A stretch of 64,000 bases of DNA from Streptomyces polyasparticus (GCF_014493765.1 NZ_JACTVJ010000004.1:248001-312000); one strand, 5' to 3'; positions 1 through 10,136 are shown, counted from the stretch's first letter. Notes: generated by a model from the sequence alone, not told the origin. Made by a program: numbers and translations.

Positions 1-276
1 GCGCAGCACCTGCACCGGCTGTCGTGCGGCGGCGTCGGCCCACGAGGTGTCGATGTCGGTGGCGAGCACCCGGCCCGTGGGGCCGACCTTCTTGGCCAGC
101 CAGCCGATCACCGAGGTGCCGCCGGCTCCCACTTCCCATACGCGCCAGCCGGGGCCCACGCCGAGTCGTTCGAAGTGCCGGAAGGTGGAGGGGTCGAAGA
201 GGGCCGAGAGCGCGTCGAAGCGCTGTCCGGCCTCGGCCTGTCGGTTGTCGAGGAGGTAGCCGTCGGTTCGCGTCAT
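1..276 (-). CDS. SAM-dependent methyltransferase (3' end beyond window)
   Basis: Only the first 92 codons are in the window; the gene continues past the left edge. The segment around residues 41-55 (GPGWRVWEVGAGGTS) is the glycine-rich motif I of class I Rossmann methyltransferases, and ATDID near residue 72 is the acidic loop at the end of strand 2 that binds the SAM ribose. It should therefore transfer a methyl group from S-adenosylmethionine, but the substrate cannot be told from the N-terminus. An in-frame ATG at 288 is an alternative start. It is divergent from the lipoprotein gene at 385. Confidence 0.8.
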   Translation of the reverse strand, partial: MTRTDGYLLDNRQAEAGQRFDALSALFDPSTFRHFERLGVGPGWRVWEVGAGGTSVIGWLAKKVGPTGRVLATDIDTSWADAAARQPVQVLR

Positions 277-384
277 GGGGCCGATCATCCCAGTTGTGCG
301 GGTCTGTGACGGTTCTTGAGCGGGACGGCGAGGGAAGTTTCGGAAGGAGCGGAACCCGCGGCGGCCGAGCGGTGTATCGAATGC

Positions 385-1020
385 ATGAAGAAGATTCGCG
401 TGGTCGGCAAGCGGCTCGGCGCCCGCCTCGGGGCGCTCGTCGCGCTGCTCGGCGTCCTGGCCCTGACCGGGTGCTCGGGCGCGTCGGAGCCTCAGGAGGA
501 GAGCCGGCCGGGGACGCCTGCCGGCGGGGACACCGAGCAGTCCACAGCCTCGAAGGGCGACGCCGGGGCGGGCGCGGTGCGAACGGTGGAGGGTGGCTGC
601 GGCGCCACGAAGATACGGAAGGGGGCGCCGCCGCACTGGAATCCCGAGCCGGCGGGGTTCTCCGACTCGGCGGAGGACCTGCCCTATGTCGTCGGAGCGG
701 GCGATCAGATCATGGGGTTCCTGTGGGAACACCCCATGACGGCGAAGTCCGCTGCCCTGAAGGACGGCGGCGATGCCAACAAGGTGCTGTGGTTCGTGCG
801 TTCGGAGCGCATGGGCAAGCCGCTGACGATACGGGCGCATCCGCGCGGGGCCGAGCAGCCGGTCGTGGAGTTCTCGTTCCCGTCGAATTCCGGGCCCGGC
901 GAGATATACCCCTCGGACATAGCCGTACCTCGTCCCGGCTGCTGGACGTTCGAACTGTCCTGGGCCGGACACCGGGACGAGGTGGACCTCAAGTTCCTTG
1001 AGGACAAGGGGGCTTCGTAG
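385..1020 (+). CDS. Putative secreted lipoprotein, function unknown
   Basis: This 211-residue protein opens with a lipoprotein signal: a basic n-region (MKKIRVVGKRLGAR), a hydrophobic stretch and a lipobox LALTGC with the lipidated cysteine near residue 30. A Ser/Thr/Gly-rich tether follows, then a compact domain of about 140 residues ending in a Cys-Trp-rich strand (RPGCWTFELSW). It is predicted to be anchored to the outer face of the membrane. I do not recognise the domain. The frame is open upstream to 316, but only the ATG at 385 gives a clean signal peptide; no strong ribosome-binding site is visible there. Confidence 0.75.
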   Translation: MKKIRVVGKRLGARLGALVALLGVLALTGCSGASEPQEESRPGTPAGGDTEQSTASKGDAGAGAVRTVEGGCGATKIRKGAPPHWNPEPAGFSDSAEDLPYVVGAGDQIMGFLWEHPMTAKSAALKDGGDANKVLWFVRSERMGKPLTIRAHPRGAEQPVVEFSFPSNSGPGEIYPSDIAVPRPGCWTFELSWAGHRDEVDLKFLEDKGAS

Positions 1021-1124
1021 GCATTGCTCGAACCGTAGCGGGCCTCCCGTGAGGCGAAGGGGGCTTCGCGGGCGGCTGGATCCGCGACGGACGGATCAGG
1101 GTCAGCCCGACGGACGGATCAGGG

Positions 1125-1544
1125 TCAGCCCTTGGCGTAGACGCTCTCCACCCACGTGGCGATCTGGTCCTCGGAGAGATGCTTGGCGAGGTCGGCCTCG
1201 CTGATCATGCCGACGAGCCGCTTGTTGTCGATCACGGGCAGCCGGCGGATCTGATGGCTCTGCATCTCCTCGAGCACCTCGCCGACGTCGGCCTGGGCGT
1301 CGATCCAGCGCGGCGTGCCCTTGGCCATCTCGCCCGCGGTGACCTTCGCGGGGTCGTGGCCCATGGCCACGCAGCCGACGACGATGTCACGGTCCGTGAG
1401 GATGCCGCAGAGCCGTTCGTTCTCGTCGCTGATCGGCAGGGCGCCGACGTTGAGGGTGCGCATCAGCTGTGCGGCGCGGTCCAGGGTTTCGTGGGCGGGG
1501 ATCCACTGGGCCCCGGGGTGCATGATGTCTGCGGCGGTGGTCAT
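1125..1544 (-). CDS. CBS-domain protein
   Basis: A stand-alone pair of CBS domains in 139 residues, at roughly 7-60 and 72-128. Each shows the typical pattern of a hydrophobic strand followed by G-(I/M)-(L/I)-(T/S)-x-x-D/E-(I/L): GILTDRDIV in the first, GMISEADLA in the second. CBS pairs bind adenosyl nucleotides such as AMP, ATP or SAM and act as energy or ligand sensors; such small free-standing members are common in Streptomyces and often stress-induced. The ATG at 1544 is preceded on the coding strand by GGGAGGTATCCC, which supplies the ribosome-binding site. No partner domain is fused to it. Confidence 0.88.
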   Translation of the reverse strand: MTTAADIMHPGAQWIPAHETLDRAAQLMRTLNVGALPISDENERLCGILTDRDIVVGCVAMGHDPAKVTAGEMAKGTPRWIDAQADVGEVLEEMQSHQIRRLPVIDNKRLVGMISEADLAKHLSEDQIATWVESVYAKG

Positions 1545-1723
1545 GGGATACCTCCCGGTGTCCGGCAGAACCGGCGCGGCACGGGAAGCGCCGCGAGAAC
1601 CGGCGGACCCATTCTCGTCCGGGTGCTTGCGGGGCGCACCTGCGGCAGGAGGGCCGTCACGGTGCGTGATGTCGGATCCGTCGGTGGTGCGTGATGTCGG
1701 TTCCGTCGTTTCGGACCCGTGCG

Positions 1724-2356
1724 TCAGCCGTTCCAGGCCGGGTGGCGGGGGTCGTCGGCGCGGATGAGGACGTCGGCCGTCTCGTGCGGCGCGGTCTCCT
1801 GCTCGTAGCGCTCGAAGGCCGGGAGGGTCCAGTGCTGGTCCTGCGGAGTGCGGCGGCGCAGCGACCCGGGCCCGAGCCGGATATGGACCGAGAGATCGAA
1901 GGGAAACCAGCGGCCGAGCAGCAGCGGGCCGTGCAGCAACAGCACACCGCCGGGAGGGAGTTGGACGGGAGCACTGCGCGTGGCCCGGTCGGCGGCCGGG
2001 TCCCACAGATCGGGCAGCACGCGCCCGCTGCCGCCGGGCTCCAGCGGGCCGAACACCTCGCGCCACAGGGCGTTCGTGTCGAACCAGCCGTCCGCATAGG
2101 AATCGGGGTCCTGATGACCGTGCTCATAACGCAGTGACGCCGGGCGCAGAAAGCCCTCGGTGGCGACGACCAACGGGGCGCGGCCGCGCAGACGCAGCTC
2201 CTGCGCAAGGCCCTCGGCCAGCCGGCCGGTGTCCGCGGCCGGTGCGCCGTCCACGCCGATGCGCAGCCAGTCGCCGCCGTCCTGCGCCTTGAGGCCGAGG
2301 ACACGGTCGGCGAGCGCTTCGGTGAGGTGTTCCCAGGTGATCGGTTGGAGTCGCAT
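1724..2356 (-). CDS. Uridine kinase-like P-loop protein with degenerate Walker A
   Basis: A 210-residue protein resembling the actinobacterial uridine/nucleoside kinase-like family: the opening ITWEHLTEALADRV, a segment GVDGAPAADTG where the P-loop should be, and a C-terminal lid-like region with LPAFERYEQE. In true kinases the loop ends GK(S/T). Here the lysine is missing, so phosphoryl transfer is doubtful, although the HGPLLLGRWFPFD segment typical of the family is kept. It could be a nucleotide-binding pseudo-kinase. A start 9 bases upstream (ATG at 2365) is also possible; neither has a clear Shine-Dalgarno sequence. Confidence 0.7.
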   Translation of the reverse strand: MRLQPITWEHLTEALADRVLGLKAQDGGDWLRIGVDGAPAADTGRLAEGLAQELRLRGRAPLVVATEGFLRPASLRYEHGHQDPDSYADGWFDTNALWREVFGPLEPGGSGRVLPDLWDPAADRATRSAPVQLPPGGVLLLHGPLLLGRWFPFDLSVHIRLGPGSLRRRTPQDQHWTLPAFERYEQETAPHETADVLIRADDPRHPAWNG

Positions 2357-2571
2357 CGGGACCATGATGCCGCGCGGCGTACATGCCGGGCGCCGCGGGG
2401 CGAGACGCTCGCATATGGGGGTGCGCGCCTGGTCGATGGCCGGGGGACGGGCTCCGGGATTTCACTTGTGGTGTCACCGGCGGCCGTGGAAGATCGGCGC
2501 GGTTGCCGCGCAGATCGCGGTCACTGTGACGGCCGGTGCATCCAACATCCTTTACCCACCATGGAGTTGCC

Positions 2572-3054
2572 ATGATCGAGGGACCGCTCTTCGTGCTGAC
2601 CCTGCTGACGGCGCTCGGCTGCGGCCTGATAGCCGGTGTGTTCTTCGCCTTCTCCACGTCGGTGATGAGGACGCTCGGTGCGCTGCCGTGGAAACAGGGC
2701 CTCACCGCGATGCAGAAACTCAATGTGCTGATCATCAACCCGGTGTTCCTCGGGGTGTTCATGGGTACGGCGCTGCTGAGTGCGGCGGTGGCCGTGATGA
2801 CCTTCGTGATCTGGCCCGACAAGGGGGCGTGGGAGCTGCTGATCGGCTGTGCGCTCTATCTGGTGGGCTGTTTCGGCGTGACGGTGGCGGCGAACATCCC
2901 GAGGAACGACGCGCTGGACAAGCTCGACCCGGAGTCCCCGGAGAGCGCCGAGCAGTGGAAGACCTATGTCACGGAGTGGACCGCGTGGAACCACGTACGG
3001 GCCGTCGGGGCGCTGGCGGCTTGCCTGGCGCTGATCCTGGCGCTCGCGGCGTGA
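2572..3054 (+). CDS. DUF1772 (anthrone oxygenase-like) membrane protein
   Basis: A 160-residue integral membrane protein with four hydrophobic helices (about residues 4-28, 50-76, 84-108 and 138-160) and the family's typical features: an N-terminal GxFFAFS-like motif (AGVFFAFSTSVM), then NIPRND in the loop after helix 3 and WTAWNHVRA before the last helix. DUF1772 contains anthrone oxygenase-like proteins, some of which oxidise polyketide anthrones, but most members, including free-standing ones like this, have no known substrate. GGAG six bases before the ATG sets the start. Confidence 0.85.
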   Translation: MIEGPLFVLTLLTALGCGLIAGVFFAFSTSVMRTLGALPWKQGLTAMQKLNVLIINPVFLGVFMGTALLSAAVAVMTFVIWPDKGAWELLIGCALYLVGCFGVTVAANIPRNDALDKLDPESPESAEQWKTYVTEWTAWNHVRAVGALAACLALILALAA

Positions 3055-3166
3055 GGGCGGCGGTCCTCGCGGGGTGAGGGCCGTGGTCGGCCCTCGCCGG
3101 GTGAGGGCCATCGCCGGTCCTCGCGGGGTGAGGCCGTGGTGGGAGAACGGGCGGGAGGGTGCGTCG

Positions 3167-3940
3167 ATGGGGCGTGCACGCACGAGAAGCGGCGGCTCGG
3201 CGGACGGTGTGCCCGGGGCGTCGCCCCGGGCGGGCCGGATACCGCTCAATGCCTCCGACCTGGTGGCCGTCGAGCCGCGGGGGCGGCGTCACTGTGCCGA
3301 GTGCCGTACCGGACCGCTCGCGCTCCTGGTCATGGCGGACGGTGCGCCGCACTGCCTGGACTGCGCCGACCTCGGGCATCTCGTGTACCTGCCGCGGGGC
3401 AACACCGCACTCACCCGGCGGGCGCGGGAGGGGAGTTCGCTGTCCGTGGTGGTCGTGCGGCGCAACGCCAGGCGCCGGCGGTACGAACGGCAGGGCGTCC
3501 TCGTCGAGGAGGCCGCCCTCGCGCTCGCCGAGCGGCGCTGTCTCGCCGATGCCGACGCCCGGGCCCGGCGCAGGGAGCGGGATGCGGTGCGCAGGGCGGA
3601 GCAGGACGTGCGCTTCACGGCGGCGTTCGCCGACGAGCTACGGCGGCTGTTCCCGGGGTGTCCGCGGGAGCGGGCCCGCGCGGTGGCCGAGCATGCCTCC
3701 GTGCGCGGCAGCGGGCGGGTCGGGCGCAGTGCTGCCGGCCGGGCACTCGACCGCGGCGCGGTCACCGCGGCGTTGCGGGCTGCGGTGCGCCATGTGGACA
3801 CGGAGTACGACGCGTTGCTGATGTCAGGTGTCCCCAGGGCCGAGGCCCGCCGCCGGGTCTCGCCGACGGTGGAGGCCGTCCTGGACACCTGGCGCCAGGA
3901 GGGAAGCCCCGCCCCGCGCAGGCGGGCCCCGCGCGCGTAG
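3167..3940 (+). CDS. DUF2293 domain protein with N-terminal zinc-ribbon-like cysteines
   Basis: A 257-residue soluble protein. Near residues 45-70 it has two CxxC pairs (CAEC and CLDC) separated by about 20 residues, suggesting a small zinc ribbon. An Arg/Ala-rich helical stretch follows. The C-terminal part has the DUF2293 pattern: LFPGCPRERARAVAEHA, an RG-rich segment, then HVDTEYDALLMSGVPR and a final helix. The function of DUF2293 is unknown; the basic character and zinc site would suit nucleic acid binding. The ATG at 3167 follows GGGAGG by eight bases and is preferred to upstream GTG codons. It ends directly before a 16-bp tandem array. Confidence 0.8.
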   Translation: MGRARTRSGGSADGVPGASPRAGRIPLNASDLVAVEPRGRRHCAECRTGPLALLVMADGAPHCLDCADLGHLVYLPRGNTALTRRAREGSSLSVVVVRRNARRRRYERQGVLVEEAALALAERRCLADADARARRRERDAVRRAEQDVRFTAAFADELRRLFPGCPRERARAVAEHASVRGSGRVGRSAAGRALDRGAVTAALRAAVRHVDTEYDALLMSGVPRAEARRRVSPTVEAVLDTWRQEGSPAPRRRAPRA

Positions 3941-3943
3941 GCC

Positions 3944-4030
3944 TACGTCCTCGAAGGCCTACGTCCGTGTAGGCCTTCGTCCGTGTAGGCCTTCGTCCGC
4001 GTAGGCCTTCGTCCGCGTAGGCCTTCGTCC
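3944..4030. repeat. 16-bp tandem repeat, about 5.5 copies
   Basis: A head-to-tail array of a 16-bp unit (TTCGTCCGCGTAGGCC and variants) starts four bases after the DUF2293 stop codon. Units at 3944, 3960, 3976, 3992 and 4008 differ by one to three bases, and a partial sixth follows. Each unit junction creates the palindrome AGGCCT. The period is not a multiple of three, so it is not coding. It lies in the convergent gap before the dehydrogenase gene. Confidence 0.85.
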
Positions 4031-4112
4031 GGGCATGCCCCGCGCGGAAGCCCACAGCCGCACCGTCACCGTCCCGCGGCGCCACCCCGCGGCACGATCC
4101 CCACCGATCCGC

Positions 4113-4181
4113 CCCTCACCCGAGAACCCGATCCGCCCTCACTCCAGAACCCAATCCGCCCTCACCCCAGAACGCGAATCG
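4113..4181. repeat. Three 23-bp tandem repeats over the 3' end of the dehydrogenase gene
   Basis: Three consecutive 23-bp units begin at 4113, 4136 and 4159, each of the form CCCTCACNCCAGAACNCNATCCG. The last one contains the stop codon (4162-4164) and final codons of the 2-hydroxyacid dehydrogenase. The two outer copies are therefore duplicates of the gene's own 3' end placed downstream of it. Confidence 0.8.
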
Positions 4182-5124
4182 CCTCCCCGCGCAGGAAGCC
4201 TTCGATGTCCTCGACCGCCCCCGTGAAGTACCCCTCGTAGTTCCGGCGTGTGACGTAGCCCAGGTGCGGCAGGCCCAGGAAGTTCGGTGCCGTGCGCAGG
4301 GGGTGGTCGGCGGGCAGGGGTTCGGTGTCGAAGACATCCGATCCCGCACCCGCGATCCACCCTTCGCGCAGCGCTTGCAGCAGCGCCTCCTGGTCGACGA
4401 TCGCGGCGCGTGAGGTGTTCACCAGATAGGCCGTCGGCCGCATCCGCTTGAGCTCCGCCGCACCCACCAGACCCCGCGTCCGCTCGCTCAACTGCACATG
4501 CACCGAGACGAAGTCGCTGGACGCGAGCAGCTCGTCGAGCGACCCAGCCGCCCGCACGCCCACCTCGTCCGCCCGTGCCGCCGTCAGATTCTGGCTCCAG
4601 GCCGCGACCTCCATCCCGAAGGCCTGCCCGACCCGGGCCACCTTGGCCCCGATCTTCCCCAGCCCGATCAGTCCGAGCGTCCGCCCGTACAGATCCGCAC
4701 CGAGCGTGGACTGCCATGCGCCACCGGCACGCAAGGCCTCAGCCTCCACCGTCACCGAGCGGGCGAGCCCCAGGAGAAGGGCCCAGGTCAGCTCGGCCGG
4801 CGGCTCGGAGTTGCTGGGGGTTCCGCAGACCGTCACCCCGTGCCGCGCGGCGGCCGCCACGTCGATCGAGGCGTTGCGCATCCCGGAGGTGATCAGCAGC
4901 CGCAGCGCGGGCAGCCGCTCGAACAGCTCGGCGGGGAACGGCGTCCGCTCCCGCATCGCCACCACGATCTCGCAGTCCCCGATCTCGGCGGCCACCTCGT
5001 CGGGCCCGTCCAGATGACGCCGTACGAAACGCACATCGACCTCGTCCGCGAGACGCGACCAGTCCGCGAGCGATTCCGCCACGCCCTGGTAGTCGTCGAG
5101 CACCGCACATCGCAACCTGGTCAT
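4162..5124 (-). CDS. D-isomer-specific 2-hydroxyacid dehydrogenase family protein
   Basis: At 320 residues it has the normal length for the family. The NAD-binding domain is inserted in the middle, with GLIGLGKIG (GxGxxG) near residue 145. The catalytic residues are all present: Arg in NTSRAAIVD, Glu in DTEPLP and His in LPHLGYVT. Such enzymes reversibly reduce 2-keto acids to D-2-hydroxyacids with NAD(P)H; candidate substrates include glyoxylate, hydroxypyruvate and 3-phosphoglycerate, and the sequence alone does not choose. The ATG at 5124 follows AGGGGTGGCC; a GTG two codons earlier is an alternative. It is divergent from the GltD-type gene. Confidence 0.92.
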   Translation of the reverse strand: MTRLRCAVLDDYQGVAESLADWSRLADEVDVRFVRRHLDGPDEVAAEIGDCEIVVAMRERTPFPAELFERLPALRLLITSGMRNASIDVAAAARHGVTVCGTPSNSEPPAELTWALLLGLARSVTVEAEALRAGGAWQSTLGADLYGRTLGLIGLGKIGAKVARVGQAFGMEVAAWSQNLTAARADEVGVRAAGSLDELLASSDFVSVHVQLSERTRGLVGAAELKRMRPTAYLVNTSRAAIVDQEALLQALREGWIAGAGSDVFDTEPLPADHPLRTAPNFLGLPHLGYVTRRNYEGYFTGAVEDIEGFLRGEAIRVLG

Positions 5125-5332
5125 GGCCACCCCTGTCCGTTCCGTTTACTCCGGCCCCGACACCGTACAAACGATGATCCGCAAGCCGCCGCGAGACCCC
5201 CGTGCTGCGCATGGTGCCGAGTCGGAAGACCCGACGTATCGTGACGAAAACAGCGCTCCCCCGGGCCGACGGCCCCACCCGACCGACCACAGCACTCCCC
5301 GCCCCCTACAGCCGCCGCAAGGGAGACCGGCC

Positions 5333-6820
<1,488 letters not shown>

Positions 6821-6939
6821 TCCACCTGTGTCAAGTGCCCTCTGCCTATAGACCTTTGCGCGCGGAGACGACACCTTGGTGCGCTCGGACCGCCATCTCG
6901 TGCGTCCGTCCCGCGCAGCGGCAAGCGACAGGGGGTCCC

Positions 6940-7920
6940 ATGGCCGGGAAGCGCACCACGGGTGTGACCATCGCCCTCACGGTGTTCGGCCTGCTCGCCG
7001 TAGCCGTGCTCGGCTGGCGTCTGCTCGTGGCCTCCGACCCCTCGGGCGCCACTTCGGCGCCGGCGGTGCCTGCTTCCCGTAACCCTGAAGGCAAAGCCGC
7101 CCCACCCGCCGAGGCCTCACCGCCACCGGCAGCCACCCCCGAGCCCGCGGCCGAGGAACCCGCGCCGGAAGGCGACCCGGTCCCCGCCCTCTATCTGGGC
7201 GACTCGCTCGCCATGGAGAACCAGCTCGTCCTCACGGACCTGCTCCGGAAGACGGCCGCCGTCCGCAACGCCCCGTACTCGGGCACCACGGTCTGCGACT
7301 ACCTGGAGAGCGCGAAGGACCGCTCCCTGGTCCCGCCCCAGCACAAGGCGGCCGCGCTCGTCCGCGAGGAGAAGCCGGCCGTCGTGGTGCTGCAGTTCTG
7401 GGGCAATTCATGGGGCTACACGCCTTGCATGGGCAGTATCAAGCAGGGTTCCGAGCCGTACTACGAGCGCTACGCCGCCGACACCCGTGCCCTGACGGCC
7501 GAGATCGAGCGGGCCGCGGCCGACGTGGGCATCGCCCGGCCCAAGCTCGTCTGGGTGCTCCAGGGTCCCGATCCCATGACCCCCGACCGGATCCGCCGGA
7601 TCAACGGCCTCTACGAGAAGCAGGCCGCGGAGGCCGGCGATCTCACCGCCGACGCGGGCGCCGCGGTGAGCCGCTCCGGCGACCGCTACACCCATGTGCA
7701 GCATCTGCCCTGCACACGCTACGAGCGCGCGCATCCGGAGTACTGCACCGGCGGTGATACCACCCAACTGCACCGCGACGACGACTATTTGCACTTCTGC
7801 CTGGCCCCGACCACGACGACGCCGCGGCCGTGCCCCAAGCGTTCACCGGGCATCCTGCGTTACAGCAAGGCGATCGCGGACGCAGTCGGCGACCACGTCC
7901 GCGCCACCCGTACGGCATAG
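6940..7920 (+). CDS. Secreted/membrane-anchored SGNH (GDSL) hydrolase
   Basis: The 326 residues comprise an N-terminal transmembrane anchor or uncleaved signal (about 9-30), a Pro/Ala/Glu-rich linker (about 38-80) and an SGNH hydrolase domain. Block I is YLGDSLAMEN with nucleophile Ser89. The oxyanion block appears as FWGNSWG, and the DDYLHF motif near the end supplies the Asp-x-x-His pair. Several cysteines in the second half could form disulfides, fitting an extracellular location. The family hydrolyses esters or removes acetyl groups from wall polymers and carbohydrates; the substrate is unknown. An AGGGGG run precedes the ATG. Confidence 0.82.
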   Translation: MAGKRTTGVTIALTVFGLLAVAVLGWRLLVASDPSGATSAPAVPASRNPEGKAAPPAEASPPPAATPEPAAEEPAPEGDPVPALYLGDSLAMENQLVLTDLLRKTAAVRNAPYSGTTVCDYLESAKDRSLVPPQHKAAALVREEKPAVVVLQFWGNSWGYTPCMGSIKQGSEPYYERYAADTRALTAEIERAAADVGIARPKLVWVLQGPDPMTPDRIRRINGLYEKQAAEAGDLTADAGAAVSRSGDRYTHVQHLPCTRYERAHPEYCTGGDTTQLHRDDDYLHFCLAPTTTTPRPCPKRSPGILRYSKAIADAVGDHVRATRTA

Positions 7921-7953
7921 ACCGGCGCGCTCAGGGCCGGGCTCGATGACGCC

Positions 7954-8775
7954 TCAGGGCTTGCGGGCCATCGCCGCGTACCCCGGAATGGGTTCGTCCC
8001 CGGCCACCGGCACCCGCTCCCCCAGCTCCGGATGCCACTCGGCCGTCAGCGAGACGCCCGGCTCGATGAACTCGAGCCCGTGGAAGAAGCGCTCGAACTG
8101 CTCGCGCGTACGCAGCGCGAGGACCAGGCCGCGCTTCTTGTAGAGCTCCAGGGCCTCGTCCGCGCCACCGGGGTTGAAGTCGCCGGTGGTCTGGGACAGC
8201 ACGACATAGCTGCCGGGCGCGAGCCGCTCGACCAGGTGGTCCACCAGCTCGTACGCGCCGTCCTCGTCGGAGACGAAGTGCAGAAGGGCGAGCAGCGACA
8301 GCGCGACGGGCTTGTCGAAGTCGAGGAATTTCGCGGCGTGTTCGAGGATGACCTCGGGGTTGCGGGCGTCCGCCTGGATGTACTCGGTGAGGCCCTCGGG
8401 CGTGGAGCGAAGGAGCGCCTCGGCGTGTGCGAGCACGATCGGATCGTTGTCGCAGTACACGATCCGCGACTCGGGAGCCGTCTTCTGCGCGATCTGGTGC
8501 AGGTTGGGCTCGGTGGGTATCCCGGTGCCGATGTCGAGGTACTGATGGATCCCCCGGGAGGCCAGCCAGGTGATCGCGCGCTGCATGAAGGCCCGGTTCA
8601 CGCGGGCGAACTCGCGGGCGCGCGGGTCGATCTGAAGCAGCTGGCCGGCCATCTCCTCGTCGACCGGATAGTTGTCCTTGCCGCCCAGGAACCAGTCGTA
8701 CATACGGGCCGGATGCGGCTTGCTGGTGTCGATCTGCACAGCAGCCTGCCGGTCCGCCGCCTCTTGCCCGGTCAT
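7954..8775 (-). CDS. DUF574 (Methyltransf_19) SAM-dependent methyltransferase
   Basis: A 273-residue member of the actinobacterial DUF574 family, recognised from the opening IDTSKPHPARMYDWFLGGKDN, the SAM motif YLDIGTGIPT near residue 80, the acidic loop VYCDNDP and the HFVSDEDGAYELVD stretch. The family is strongly expanded in Streptomyces and its substrates are mostly unknown. The ATG at 8775 has GGAG eight bases upstream; a TTG four codons earlier is less likely. It lies downstream of the DUF397/XRE pair on the same strand, with about 76 bp between. Confidence 0.88.
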   Translation of the reverse strand: MTGQEAADRQAAVQIDTSKPHPARMYDWFLGGKDNYPVDEEMAGQLLQIDPRAREFARVNRAFMQRAITWLASRGIHQYLDIGTGIPTEPNLHQIAQKTAPESRIVYCDNDPIVLAHAEALLRSTPEGLTEYIQADARNPEVILEHAAKFLDFDKPVALSLLALLHFVSDEDGAYELVDHLVERLAPGSYVVLSQTTGDFNPGGADEALELYKKRGLVLALRTREQFERFFHGLEFIEPGVSLTAEWHPELGERVPVAGDEPIPGYAAMARKP

Positions 8776-8851
8776 AAGACGCTCCAAGTCCCGTGGTGGA
8801 TGAGAGAGTTGAGCCCCGTGGTGCGCATGTTACGGCTGCGCTTGACTTTGA

Positions 8852-9157
8852 TCATGACAGGAGAAAGTCGGCCTGTCCCGACTTCGCACCCTCGATGAAC
8901 GCGTGGATCTCACCCAGGGTGTAGATCAGTGCCGGGCCGTCGGGATCGTTCGACTGCCGCATGGCCACGCGCCCGTCGGCGAGCTTCATCGCCTCGACGC
9001 AGTTGCCGCCGTTGCCCCCGCTCCAGGGCTTGTGCCAGCCCTCGGAGCCCAGGTCACGTGCGGGCATCCCGTTGTATATCCGGCCTTCCTCGCCCTTCTT
9101 GGTCCTCATGGTCATCCTGGACTCCATCCGGCCCCCGTTCGCGGACAGTTGACCCAT
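8852..9157 (-). CDS. DUF397 small regulatory protein
   Basis: A 101-residue protein whose last 65 residues form the DUF397 domain: WHKPWSGGNGGNCVEAM, DGRVAMRQSNDPDGPAL and IEGAKSGQADFLL. DUF397 proteins are small partners of XRE-DUF5753 regulators in Streptomyces and include BldB-like and WhiJ-associated members; they modulate the DNA-binding partner. The start ATG overlaps the stop codon of the XRE gene by one base (TGATG), so the two are translationally coupled, which supports this start despite an N-terminal extension of about 30 residues. Confidence 0.88.
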   Translation of the reverse strand: MGQLSANGGRMESRMTMRTKKGEEGRIYNGMPARDLGSEGWHKPWSGGNGGNCVEAMKLADGRVAMRQSNDPDGPALIYTLGEIHAFIEGAKSGQADFLLS

Positions 9158-10017
9158 CAGAGCTCCTTGCGCAGAGACTTGAGAATCTCCTTCGTACGGT
9201 GTGCCGACGCGGCCTGCGCCGCCATCCGGTCCATCGCTTCGAGGTACGTGACGACCTCGGCGCGCCGGTCCAGGTAGACGGCACCGGTCAGATACTCGGC
9301 GTAGACCATGTCCTGCAGCTCGGGCACCCCGAACCGGAACAGCACGAAGGGCCCGTAGGTCCCGGGGTGGTGTCCCGCGGAGAACTCCGCGATCTGCAGG
9401 GTGACATTGGGCCGCTTGGTGGCCTCGATCAGCCGGTCGACCTGCCCGCGCATCACGTCGGGCGTTCCCACGGTGCGGCGCAGGACCGTCTCGTCCATGA
9501 TCACCCAGAGGCGGGGTGCCTCGTCCCCGTCGAGCAGCTCCTGTCGCTGCATCCGCAGCGCCACATGCCGGTCGATCTCCTCCTCGTTCACCTTGCCGAG
9601 GGAGCCGGCCCGCAGCACTTCACGGGCGTACTCCTCGGTCTGCAGGAGGCCGGGCACGAAGTGCGGTTCGTACGACCGCAGCAGGCTGGCCGCGCCCTCC
9701 AGGCTGACGTACATGGAGAACCAGTTCGGCAGGATGTCGTGGTAACGCTGCCACCAGCCGGGCTTGTTGGCCTCCTCCGCAAGCTCGATGAAGGACTCGG
9801 TCTCCGCCTCGTCGGCCCCGTACGCCTTCAACAGGAGCTGTACGTACGGGATCTTGAAGGCGACCTCGGCCATCTCCATGCGGCGGACCGTCGCGGGCGC
9901 GACGCGCAGCACCCGGGCTGCCTCCTCACGCTTGAGCCCGGCGCTTTCGCGCAGGTCCTGGAGGCGTTTGCCCAGGACGACCTGGCCCACGGTGGGAGCG
10001 GACCGCGGTTCGCTCAC
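9157..10017 (-). CDS. XRE-family regulator with DUF5753 (WhiJ-like)
   Basis: The 286-residue protein has an N-terminal helix-turn-helix of the Xre/Cro type (about residues 12-68; LKREEAARVLRVAPATVRRMEM covers the recognition helices) followed by the DUF5753 ligand/partner domain, recognised by FVPGLLQTEEYAREV, LWVIMDETVLRR and GPFVLFRF. This is the WhiJ-type architecture, which with a DUF397 protein represses developmental or antibiotic genes. The GTG at 10017 is preceded by GAGG six bases upstream. It is divergent from the ATPase gene, across a region with two inverted repeats that are likely its operator. Confidence 0.9.
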   Translation of the reverse strand: MSEPRSAPTVGQVVLGKRLQDLRESAGLKREEAARVLRVAPATVRRMEMAEVAFKIPYVQLLLKAYGADEAETESFIELAEEANKPGWWQRYHDILPNWFSMYVSLEGAASLLRSYEPHFVPGLLQTEEYAREVLRAGSLGKVNEEEIDRHVALRMQRQELLDGDEAPRLWVIMDETVLRRTVGTPDVMRGQVDRLIEATKRPNVTLQIAEFSAGHHPGTYGPFVLFRFGVPELQDMVYAEYLTGAVYLDRRAEVVTYLEAMDRMAAQAASAHRTKEILKSLRKEL

Positions 10018-10136
10018 GTCTACCTCGCTCGGTTCGATCTGCCCGGCGGCACCTGCGCCGGTCTGCTGCGGCGGCAACTGCGCCCTGTATCGCGGCGACC
10101 GCACCCGTTACAGGCCGGGCGGGCCATGGCCGGTGC

